Of a stretch of DNA of 12,498 nucleotides, positions 1 through 5,945 are shown piece by piece (positions within the stretch are counted from its first letter, which is position 1; the number at the start of each line of letters is the position of its first letter). Origin of the DNA: Thiobacillus sp. (GTDB lineage: Bacteria; Pseudomonadota; Gammaproteobacteria; Burkholderiales; Thiobacillaceae); the NCBI GenBank assembly GCA_018780025.1, contig JADMKH010000291.1, positions 1 through 12,498 on the forward strand, given 5' to 3'. The position numbers and the translations under genes are program-made. A model generated the notes under the pieces. That model was not told the origin of the DNA. It ran no database searches and saw nothing but the letters and a program-made list of their open reading frames with translations.

Positions 1-1081
1 CACCCGCGCCAAAGACGCGCTGCTGACCATGGAAATCGTGCGTGAAGAAGCCGACTTGCGCCGTTACATGACCGAAGCCGTAAAGGTATCGAACGATTCT
101 CCGGTGCTGCTCGATCGCTTTCTGAACGACGCGATCGAAGTCGATGTGGATGCGCTGTCCGATGGTGAGCAAGTGGTCATCGGCGGCATCATGCAGCACA
201 TCGAGCAGGCGGGCGTGCATTCCGGCGATTCGGCATGTTCGCTGCCGCCCTACAGCTTGTCGAAGGACGTGCTGGACGAAATGCGCCGCCAGACCGTGGC
301 GATGGCGAAGGCGCTGAACGTGATTGGCCTGATGAACGTGCAGTTCGCGATTCAGGGCGACACCGTGTACGTGCTGGAGGTGAACCCGCGCGCGTCGCGC
401 ACCGTGCCTTACGTATCCAAGGCCATTGGTGCACCGCTGGCCAAGATCGCTGCGCGTGCAATGGCCGGAATTTCGCTTAAATCCCAGGAATTCGAAAAAG
501 AAATCATTCCGCCGTATTTCTCGGTGAAAGAAGCCGTTTTTCCGTTCCGAAAATTTCCCGGTGTCGACACCATCCTCGGCCCCGAGATGAAATCGACCGG
601 CGAAGTCATGGGGGTGGGCAACAATTTTGGCGAGGCTTTCCTGAAATCGCAGCTGGCATCGAGTTCCGAACTGCCAAAGCCGGGTGGACGCGCTTTTGTC
701 AGCGTGCGGTCAAGCGACCGTGAGGCCGTCATCGAAGTGGCACAGGCGTTGCGCGATCTGGGGTTCAATCTGGTTGCCACGCGCGGCACCGCGCAGGCAA
801 TCGAAGCAGCGGGCATTCCCGTAGCCGTGGTCAACAAGGTCAAGGAAGGCCGCCCGCACATCGTTGACATGATCAAGAACGGCGACATTGATTTCATCGT
901 CAATGTGGTCGAAGACAAGAAGGCGGTGAAGGATTCCTACACCATTCGCGCCGAAGCACTGGCGCGCCGGGTGGTGTACTTTACGACGCTGGCGGGTGCG
1001 CAGGCTGCTTGCATGGGCATGCAGCACGGCACCGAACTCGAAGTGTATTCCCTGCAGTCGCTGCATCAGCGTCTGCTCTGA
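1..1081 (+). CDS. carB: Carbamoyl-phosphate synthase large subunit, 3' part (cut by window edge)
   Basis: The last 359 codons of CarB are present; the first complete codon starts at base 2 and the 5' two thirds lie outside the window. CarB makes carbamoyl phosphate from bicarbonate, ATP and ammonia delivered by CarA, feeding pyrimidine and arginine synthesis. What is seen is the end of the second (carbamate-phosphorylating) ATP-grasp half, with the metal/ATP-binding stretch EVNPRASRT encoded from base 377, then VSKAIGAPLAKIAARAMAG. Next is the linker with VGNNFGEAFLKSQ, and from about base 683 the methylglyoxal-synthase-like allosteric domain (RAFVSVRSSDRE, ATRGTAQAI), which in the family binds regulators such as UMP and ornithine. 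Nothing looks broken. greA follows after 33 bases on the same strand, the usual neighbour in Betaproteobacteria. Confidence 0.97.
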   Translation, partial: TRAKDALLTMEIVREEADLRRYMTEAVKVSNDSPVLLDRFLNDAIEVDVDALSDGEQVVIGGIMQHIEQAGVHSGDSACSLPPYSLSKDVLDEMRRQTVAMAKALNVIGLMNVQFAIQGDTVYVLEVNPRASRTVPYVSKAIGAPLAKIAARAMAGISLKSQEFEKEIIPPYFSVKEAVFPFRKFPGVDTILGPEMKSTGEVMGVGNNFGEAFLKSQLASSSELPKPGGRAFVSVRSSDREAVIEVAQALRDLGFNLVATRGTAQAIEAAGIPVAVVNKVKEGRPHIVDMIKNGDIDFIVNVVEDKKAVKDSYTIRAEALARRVVYFTTLAGAQAACMGMQHGTELEVYSLQSLHQRLL

Positions 1082-1114
1082 ATTGAAGCAGCACTGATCT
1101 GAAAAGGCAAGCTT

Positions 1115-1591
1115 GTGAACAAATACCCTCTTACCGTGGTGGGCGCCGAAAAGCTGCGCGCCGAATTGCAACATTTGAAAAGCGTTGAGCGTCCGACTGT
1201 GATTCTGGCGATTGCCGAGGCGCGCGCGCATGGCGACCTGTCGGAAAATGCCGAATACGATGCAGCCAAGGAAAAGCAGGGCTTTGTCGAGGGCCGGATT
1301 GCCGATCTGGAAGGCAAGTTGTCGAACGCCCAGATTATCGACCCCACCATGCTGGACGCGGATGGCCGGATTGTCTTTGGTGCGACGGTCGAACTTGAAG
1401 ATGCCGCTTCAGGTGATACCGTGACTTACCAAATTGTGGGCGACGACGAAGCCAACATCAAAGAGGGCAAGATATCCGTCTCGTCACCGATCGCACGTGC
1501 ATTGATCGGAAAATATGCAGGCGATAACGTGGATGTACAGGCACCCGGTGGCGTTCGCCAATACGAAGTGCTGGACGTCCTGTACAAATAA
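1115..1591 (+). CDS. greA: Transcription elongation factor GreA
   Basis: This 158-residue protein has the normal GreA length. GreA enters the secondary channel of RNA polymerase and stimulates cleavage of backtracked transcripts. The N-terminal coiled coil (about residues 1-75) carries the tip motif GDLSENAEYDAAKEKQ with the acidic residues D41 and E44 that act at the polymerase active site. The C-terminal FKBP-like domain (about 80-158) contains VFGATVELED and the typical SPIARALIGK stretch. The start is a GTG at 1115, preceded by AAGG at 1104-1107 with a 7-base spacer; the first residues (NKYPLTVVGAEKL) match the family's usual start. It lies 33 bases after carB and 2 bases before the DUF4149 gene, so the three are probably co-transcribed. 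No separate promoter is evident in the 33-base gap. Confidence 0.97.
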   Translation: MNKYPLTVVGAEKLRAELQHLKSVERPTVILAIAEARAHGDLSENAEYDAAKEKQGFVEGRIADLEGKLSNAQIIDPTMLDADGRIVFGATVELEDAASGDTVTYQIVGDDEANIKEGKISVSSPIARALIGKYAGDNVDVQAPGGVRQYEVLDVLYK

Positions 1592-1593
1592 TC

Positions 1594-2052
1594 ATGCGGC
1601 GCTTTTGGGAAGGCCTTGCCGGGACGTCGCTGGTATTGTGGATAGGCGGGATGTGGGCGATAGGCTACATTGCGGCTCCCGTTCTGTTTACCAGCCTGGG
1701 CGATAAGCAACTTGCAGGGATGCTGGCCGGTAAACTGTTTGGCGTCATCGCCTGGGTCGGGATCGCTACAGCAGTTTATCTGCTGATTTATCGTATTGCC
1801 CGCGATGGCGGCAGCGCGCTGAAAACACTGTTTTTTTGGGGCGTTGCCTTGATGCTGGGTTTAACGCTGGCAGGTCATTTTGGTATCCAGCCCATCATGC
1901 AGGGTTTGAAAGATCAGGCGATGCCGCTGGCTGTGATGCAAAGCGTATTTTCCGACCGCTTCTCCCGCTGGCACGGGATATCGAGCATTCTTTACCTGAT
2001 TCAGAGTGCGCTGGGACTGATTCTGGTTTGGCGCGCGGGCTTGGCACGCTAA
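1594..2052 (+). CDS. DUF4149 family four-helix inner-membrane protein
   Basis: A 152-residue hydrophobic protein with four likely membrane helices at about residues 8-31, 48-67, 78-97 and 129-146. The pattern WIGGMWAIGYIAAPVLF in helix 1 and the RWHGISSILYLIQS stretch entering helix 4 fit the DUF4149 family, which has no established function. Residues G19, W21, P29 and the W126-H127-G128 cluster stand out as likely conserved. The ATG is only 2 bases after the greA stop, and any ribosome binding site lies within the greA end and is weak, so translational coupling to greA is likely. The next gene, yhbY, converges on it with a 28-base gap containing no clear terminator. Family assignment rests on remembered motif patterns and context, and function is unknown. 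Confidence 0.82.
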   Translation: MRRFWEGLAGTSLVLWIGGMWAIGYIAAPVLFTSLGDKQLAGMLAGKLFGVIAWVGIATAVYLLIYRIARDGGSALKTLFFWGVALMLGLTLAGHFGIQPIMQGLKDQAMPLAVMQSVFSDRFSRWHGISSILYLIQSALGLILVWRAGLAR

Positions 2053-2080
2053 TCCCGTCGACTCGCAGCGCAGGATGTAT

Positions 2081-2377
2081 TCAGACTGGCAGCGCGATCA
2101 CGGGCTTGCTGGCTGCGCGATAAATCACCAATATTTTGCCTATTTGCTGGACCGGGCTGGCTCCGGTGCCCGCACAAATCTCAGCCATCCAGGCGCGGCG
2201 GGTTTCCAGTTCGTTGCTGGCCGCCTTGATCTTGATGAGTTCGTGCGCATTGAGCGCAAGTTCGATTTCCTTCAATACGGAGGCGCTGAGGCCGTTGTTG
2301 CCTATCATGACGACCGGCTGGCGGGTATGTGCCAGACTTCTGAGATGTTGCCGCTGTGCTGTCGTAAGAGATTTCAT
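2081..2377 (-). CDS. yhbY: YhbY-type RNA-binding protein (CRM domain)
   Basis: The 98-residue protein matches E. coli YhbY (97 residues) along its whole length: QRQHLRSLAH, then PVVMIGNNGLSASVLKEIE, HELIKIKA, and IGKILVIYR near the end. The single CRS1-YhbY (CRM) domain binds RNA; the GxxG-like loop is seen as IGNNG at residues 25-29. In E. coli the protein associates with pre-50S particles. The ATG at 2377 (minus strand) is preceded by AAGGA at 2389-2385 with a 7-base spacer. It is the only reverse-strand gene here and diverges from rlmE across 41 bases. Its position next to rlmE and ftsH is widespread in proteobacteria and suits a role in large-subunit maturation. Confidence 0.95.
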   Translation of the reverse strand: MKSLTTAQRQHLRSLAHTRQPVVMIGNNGLSASVLKEIELALNAHELIKIKAASNELETRRAWMAEICAGTGASPVQQIGKILVIYRAASKPVIALPV

Positions 2378-2402
2378 GCCATATTCCTTAAACTGAGGGC
2401 GG

Positions 2403-2408
2403 ATTGTA
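2403..2408 (-). promoter_or_regulatory. Putative -10 element for yhbY
   Basis: Read on the minus strand the bases are TACAAT, 5 of 6 matching TATAAT, about 25 bases before the yhbY ATG and ahead of its AAGGA site. No good -35 hexamer is present 16-18 bases further upstream (the bases read GCTTCT at 17), so this is a weak call. The element lies in the 41-base divergent gap; no comparable promoter for rlmE is visible there. Confidence 0.35.
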
Positions 2409-2418
2409 GCCGATAGAG

Positions 2419-3069
2419 ATGGCGGAGAAGCCGAAACGAACCAAATCAGGCAGTGCCTGGATGCACGAACACGTGACGGATCCCTACGTCAAAAAAGCGC
2501 AGCTGGATGGCTACCGTTCACGTGCCGCCTATAAATTGCTGGAAATCGACAAGCGCGACCATCTGTTTCGCCCCGGCATGACGGTGGTGGATTTGGGCGC
2601 AGCGCCCGGCAGTTGGTGTCAGGCGGCAGTGCAAAAAACGGGTCGGCAGGGCAGGGTGCTGGCGATCGATTTGCTGCCGATAGCGCCCATGTCCGGCGTT
2701 GACAGCCTGGAAGGCGATTTCACCGAACCAGCAACAGTGGCCTGGCTGGAAGAAAAGTTGAAATCCGGACGGGTTGACCTTGTATTAAGCGACATGTCAC
2801 CCAACATCAGTGGAATCATGCTGAGCGATCAGGCCAGACAGTATGAGCTGTGCGAGTACGCGCTCGACTTTGCTGCGAACTGGTTGAAACCAGATGGCGT
2901 TTTTCTGGTCAAAGTTTTTCAGGGTGTCGGGTTTGAGGATTTTCGCGCACAGATGAGGCAGGCGTTCGAACAGGTGCTGATCCGCAAACCCGAGGCCTCG
3001 CGCGATCGCAGCAATGAAGTGTATTTGTTGGGCCGTCGACCCATAGCAACACAGGTTGGCGAGACATAG
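2419..3069 (+). CDS. rlmE: 23S rRNA (uridine-2'-O) methyltransferase RlmE (FtsJ/RrmJ)
   Basis: RlmE methylates the 2'-O of U2552 in the A loop of 23S rRNA in the 50S subunit, using S-adenosylmethionine. The 216-residue protein has the family's usual size. The SAM-binding motif VDLGAAPGSW is at residues 57-66. The K-D-K-E catalytic set is visible as K39 (AAYKLLEID), D125 (LSDMSPN), K165 (FLVKVFQG) and E200 (RSNEVYLLG), each one residue from the E. coli numbering. The N-terminal SGSAWMHEHVTDPYVKKAQ is also typical. The ATG at 2419 has only a weak purine-rich leader (GATAGAG). It is followed 94 bases later by ftsH, the classic rlmE-ftsH pair, and diverges from yhbY, another large-subunit factor. 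Confidence 0.97.
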   Translation: MAEKPKRTKSGSAWMHEHVTDPYVKKAQLDGYRSRAAYKLLEIDKRDHLFRPGMTVVDLGAAPGSWCQAAVQKTGRQGRVLAIDLLPIAPMSGVDSLEGDFTEPATVAWLEEKLKSGRVDLVLSDMSPNISGIMLSDQARQYELCEYALDFAANWLKPDGVFLVKVFQGVGFEDFRAQMRQAFEQVLIRKPEASRDRSNEVYLLGRRPIATQVGET

Positions 3070-3098
3070 CGCCGTCGTGGCAACCCGGCTGGATAAGG

Positions 3099-3115
3099 TT
3101 TAGAATAAGTCTAAA
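3099..3115. promoter_or_regulatory. Inverted repeat with possible -10 upstream of ftsH
   Basis: TTTAGA and TCTAAA are perfect 6-base inverted arms around ATAAG, in the 94-base gap before ftsH. The left arm contains TAGAAT (3101-3106), 5 of 6 matching a sigma70 -10, at a distance suited to the ftsH GTG at 3164. The -35 position 17 bases upstream reads TGGCAA, which is poor. The arrangement would suit an operator overlapping a promoter, but no named regulator can be assigned from the sequence. Confidence 0.4.
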
Positions 3116-3152
3116 TATGCTGCGCCAGATTAAACCGTGCCGACTCGGCACC

Positions 3153-3158
3153 AAGGAG
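3153..3158 (+). promoter_or_regulatory. Ribosome binding site deciding the ftsH start
   Basis: AAGGAG stands 5 bases before the GTG at 3164. It sits inside the possible upstream extension that would begin at the GTG at 3137, so it marks 3164 as the true start. The resulting N-terminus begins directly with the charged residues and helix of the first membrane segment, as in other FtsH proteins. Confidence 0.8.
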
Positions 3159-3163
3159 TAAGT

Positions 3164-4912
3164 GTGAACAATTTGTCCAAGAACATTGCCATCTGGTTGA
3201 TTATCGCCGTCGTCCTGATGACGGTGTTCAATCAGTTTGGCGCGCAGCGCACTGCACAGAAGCAGGTGCCGTATTCGCAGTTCATCGAGGAGGTGCGCCA
3301 GCAGCAGATCACCAAGGTGGTGATTGAAGGCAATGTTCTCAAAGGCGAACGCAACGACGGTCAGCGCTTCACCAGCTATGCACCGAGCGACCCCTGGATG
3401 GTGTCCGATCTGCTTAAAAATGGCGTATCGGTCGAAGCCAAGCCTGAAGAGCAGCCGTCTTTCCTGATGAGCCTGTTCATTTCGTGGTTCCCGATGCTGC
3501 TGCTGATCGGCGTCTGGATCTTCTTCATGCGCCAGATGCAGGGCGGCGGCAAGGGCGGGGCATTTTCGTTCGGCAAAAGCAAGGCGCGTCTACTCGATGA
3601 AAACACCAACCCGGTCACGTTCGCCGATGTGGCAGGGTGCGACGAGGCCAAGGAAGACGTCGTTGAAATGGTCGAATTCCTGAAAGACCCGTCGCGGTTC
3701 CAGAAGCTGGGGGGACGGATTCCGCGCGGCGTGTTGCTGGTGGGCCCCCCGGGAACCGGCAAGACGCTGCTGGCGCGCTCGATCGCAGGCGAGGCCAAAG
3801 TACCGTTCTTCAGTATTTCGGGTTCTGACTTCGTTGAGATGTTTGTCGGTGTCGGCGCTGCGCGTGTGCGCGACATGTTCGAGCAGGCGAAGAAGAATTC
3901 GCCCTGCATCATCTTCATCGATGAAATTGACGCAGTAGGCCGCCAGCGTGGCGCAGGCCTGGGCGGCGGAAACGACGAGCGCGAGCAGACGCTGAACCAG
4001 TTGCTGGTCGAAATGGACGGGTTTGAAGCGAATGCGGGCGTGATCGTGGTTGCTGCGACCAACCGTCCCGATGTGCTCGATCCTGCCTTGCTGCGCCCGG
4101 GCCGGTTCGACCGCCAGGTGGTGGTGGGCCTGCCCGATATTCGGGGTCGCGAGCAAATTCTGCTGGTGCACATGCGCAAGGTGCCCGTCGCACCCGACGT
4201 GCGAGCCGACATTCTAGCGCGCGGCACGCCGGGCATGTCCGGCGCCGATCTGGCCAATCTGGTCAATGAAGCCGCCTTGTTTGCTGCGCGCAGTAACAAG
4301 CGTCTGGTGGATATGGACGATTTTGAAAAGGCCAAGGACAAGATTTTCATGGGCGCCGAGCGCAAATCCATGGTGATCACGCCCGAGGACAAGAAAAAAA
4401 CGGCTTATCACGAGTCAGGTCACGCGGTGATCGGCATGTCCCTGCCGGGCTGCGACCCGGTGCACAAGGTCACGGTGATTCCGCGCGGCCGCGCCCTGGG
4501 CGTGACCATGTCATTGCCTGAACTCGACCGCTACAGCCTGTATCAGGACCAGATGCTGGCGCAGATCTGCATGTTGTTCGGCGGGCGGGTAGCGGAAGAA
4601 ATATTTGTCGGCAGCATTTCGACTGGCGCCTCGAACGACTTTGAGCGTGCCACCAGCATCGCACGCGACATGGTGACGCGTTACGGCATGTCCGAAGCGC
4701 TGGGTCCGATGGTGTATGGGGAAAACGAAGGCGAAGTGTTTCTGGGGCGTTCGGTGACCACGCACAAGAACATGAGCGAAGTCACCATGCAGAAGGTCGA
4801 TGCTGAAATCCGCCGCATTCTGGACGAGCAATATGCGCGCGCCACGCAAATCCTCACCGAAGGGCGCGACAAGGTCGAGGCAATGACGGCCGCCCTGATG
4901 GGAAACCATTGA
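3164..4912 (+). CDS. ftsH: ATP-dependent zinc metalloprotease FtsH, frameshifted near the 3' end
   Basis: FtsH is a hexameric inner-membrane AAA+ protease that degrades misfolded membrane proteins and some regulators. Visible in order: membrane helix 1 (about 8-22), periplasmic domain, helix 2 (about 103-121), Walker A GPPGTGKT (194-201), pore motif FVG (227-229), Walker B FIDEID (251-256), arginine fingers R311 and R314 in RPGRFDR, zinc site HESGH (416-420) with third ligand D492 in ASNDF, and the following helical region. The GTG start at 3164 is set by AAGGAG at 3153-3158. The reading frame stops after ALMGNH at residue 582, while the family usually continues ALMxxETIDAxQI for about 50 more residues; that continuation is intact in another frame (4902-5051). 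All catalytic parts are present, so a shortened product could still be active. It may be a sequencing or assembly error. Confidence 0.93.
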   Translation: MNNLSKNIAIWLIIAVVLMTVFNQFGAQRTAQKQVPYSQFIEEVRQQQITKVVIEGNVLKGERNDGQRFTSYAPSDPWMVSDLLKNGVSVEAKPEEQPSFLMSLFISWFPMLLLIGVWIFFMRQMQGGGKGGAFSFGKSKARLLDENTNPVTFADVAGCDEAKEDVVEMVEFLKDPSRFQKLGGRIPRGVLLVGPPGTGKTLLARSIAGEAKVPFFSISGSDFVEMFVGVGAARVRDMFEQAKKNSPCIIFIDEIDAVGRQRGAGLGGGNDEREQTLNQLLVEMDGFEANAGVIVVAATNRPDVLDPALLRPGRFDRQVVVGLPDIRGREQILLVHMRKVPVAPDVRADILARGTPGMSGADLANLVNEAALFAARSNKRLVDMDDFEKAKDKIFMGAERKSMVITPEDKKKTAYHESGHAVIGMSLPGCDPVHKVTVIPRGRALGVTMSLPELDRYSLYQDQMLAQICMLFGGRVAEEIFVGSISTGASNDFERATSIARDMVTRYGMSEALGPMVYGENEGEVFLGRSVTTHKNMSEVTMQKVDAEIRRILDEQYARATQILTEGRDKVEAMTAALMGNH

Positions 4913-5051
4913 CGCCGACCAGATCGGCGACATCATGGCGGGGCGTCCGGCCCGTCCGCCCAAGCCGTCCGCCGCACCGCAACCGCCGGCGAGCGGCGGG
5001 GACAAGCCCGGCGCGCCCGCGCCGACTGCGCAGCCCGCACAGGAAACCTGA
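4902..5051 (+). pseudogene. ftsH: Out-of-frame C-terminal tail of ftsH
   Basis: Read from 4902 this frame gives 49 codons beginning ETIDADQIGDIMAGRP and ending with a proline/alanine-rich tail and TGA at 5049-5051. The start matches the FtsH C-terminus (E. coli has ETIDAPQIDDLM), directly following the ALM where the main frame diverges at 4900. Only one base separates ATG (4898-4900) from GAA (4902), where the family needs six, so the net change is -5 (or +1). Restoring it would give an FtsH of about 630 residues. No start codon or ribosome site makes this tail an independent gene. Confidence 0.85.
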
Positions 5052-5080
5052 AGGTTTAACCAGGTTTACACACTACAATC

Positions 5081-5105
5081 GGGGGGCTTTGGCCCCTCTG
5101 TTTTT
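5081..5105 (+). terminator. Rho-independent terminator after ftsH, abutting folP
   Basis: Arms GGGGGGC (5081-5087) and GCCCCTC (5092-5098) pair over 7 positions, with one G-T pair, around a TTTG loop, followed by TGTTTTT up to 5105. This is a textbook intrinsic terminator shape. Its T-tract touches the folP ATG at 5106, so transcripts reaching folP from ftsH must read through it, or folP must start from a promoter within or just before it. Confidence 0.7.
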
Positions 5106-5945
5106 ATGTCCGTTCTCCACGCAGGCTCGCATCGCCTCTCCCTGGCAAGCCCCCTCATCATGGGCATCGTCAATGTCACTCCGGATTCGTTTTCCGATGG
5201 CGGGCGTCTGGCCAATGCGCGGGCTGCCATTGAGCATGCGCTGAAGCTGCAGGAAGAAGGGGCCGCCATTCTCGATGTAGGGGGGGAGTCGACCCGCCCC
5301 GGCGCTGCCATTGTGGCGGTCGACGAGGAAATCCGGCGTGTATTGCCGGTGATCGAGGCGCTTGTCGATCAGGGCTGTGTGGTGTCGATCGACACGAAAA
5401 AGCCCGAGGTGATGCGAGCCGCGCTCGATGCGGGTGCTGCCATGATCAATGATGTCATGGCCCTGCGCGCGCCGGGCGCGCTGGCGGCGGCGGCGGCATC
5501 CGACGCGGCAGTGTGCCTCATGCATATGCAGGGAAAACCGCAAAACATGCAGCAGGCGCCTTGTTATAGCAATGTGGTCGAGGACGTGAAGCAGTTTTTA
5601 CAGGGCCGGATGCAAGCGTGCGAAGCAATGGGGATCGCGCGTGAGCGGCTGGTGATCGACCCTGGCTTTGGATTCGGTAAAACCCTGGCGCACAATCTGG
5701 CCTTGCTCAATCATTTAACTGAGTTGGCTGAATGGGGTATCCCGGTGCTGGTTGGCCTGTCGCGCAAGGCCATGCTGGGAGCGCTGACCGGACGTGATGT
5801 CCATGCGCGGGAGTTTGCCAGCGTGGCTGCGCATCTGGCGGCCATTTCGCGCGGTGCGCGGCTAGTCAGAGCACATAATGTGTCGGCAATGCACGATGCC
5901 TTGGCAATCTGGAATGCAGTGGAGGAACAACAGGATGGGACGTAA
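5106..5945 (+). CDS. folP: Dihydropteroate synthase
   Basis: DHPS joins 6-hydroxymethyl-7,8-dihydropterin pyrophosphate and p-aminobenzoate to give dihydropteroate in folate synthesis; it is the sulfonamide target. The 279-residue TIM barrel shows MGIVNVTPDSFSDGG (N23), DVGGESTRPGA (58-67), SIDTKKPEV (D97), INDV (N116), IDPGFGFGKT (D185), GLSRKAMLG (K221) and RAHNV (R255, H257), all at positions expected from E. coli FolP. The last motif is more often R-x-H-D; here N258 replaces D, a mild departure. The ATG at 5106 gives 18 residues before MGI, close to E. coli's 17. There is no Shine-Dalgarno site, because the preceding bases are a terminator T-tract. The 3' end overlaps glmM by 11 bases, the conserved folP-glmM pairing that suggests coupled translation. 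Confidence 0.96.
   Translation: MSVLHAGSHRLSLASPLIMGIVNVTPDSFSDGGRLANARAAIEHALKLQEEGAAILDVGGESTRPGAAIVAVDEEIRRVLPVIEALVDQGCVVSIDTKKPEVMRAALDAGAAMINDVMALRAPGALAAAAASDAAVCLMHMQGKPQNMQQAPCYSNVVEDVKQFLQGRMQACEAMGIARERLVIDPGFGFGKTLAHNLALLNHLTELAEWGIPVLVGLSRKAMLGALTGRDVHAREFASVAAHLAAISRGARLVRAHNVSAMHDALAIWNAVEEQQDGT
5921..5925 (+). promoter_or_regulatory. Ribosome binding site deciding the glmM start
   Basis: GGAGG lies 9 bases before the ATG at 5935, inside the folP coding region. It supports a start at 5935 rather than the in-frame ATG at 5878, and fits the family N-terminus KYFGTDGVRG. Confidence 0.8.

Noticed and set aside
3078..3092. TGGCAACCCGGCTGG resembling a sigma54 promoter upstream of ftsH
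   Set aside because: The GG element has no GC at the required 10-base spacing downstream, so the -12 element is missing.
4900..4906. G_GGA_AAC, a canonical -1 ribosomal slippery heptamer, exactly in the ftsH frame six bases before the stop
   Set aside because: A -1 slip leads into a frame with no FtsH similarity; the conserved tail lies in the +1 (or -2) frame. No supporting downstream structure was identified, so programmed frameshifting does not explain the tail.
4907..4913. Possible +1 recoding at CAT-TGA-C, loosely like the prfB frameshift site
   Set aside because: It would join GNH to DADQIGD, but there is no internal Shine-Dalgarno at the right spacing, and a histidine tRNA would pair badly after shifting from CAT to ATT. 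A 5-base deletion fits the family alignment better.
4909..5244. Forward open frame bridging the ftsH end and the folP start (111 codons)
   Set aside because: Its product is an arginine/proline/serine-rich shadow of the ftsH tail and folP in other frames, with no ribosome site and no family resemblance.
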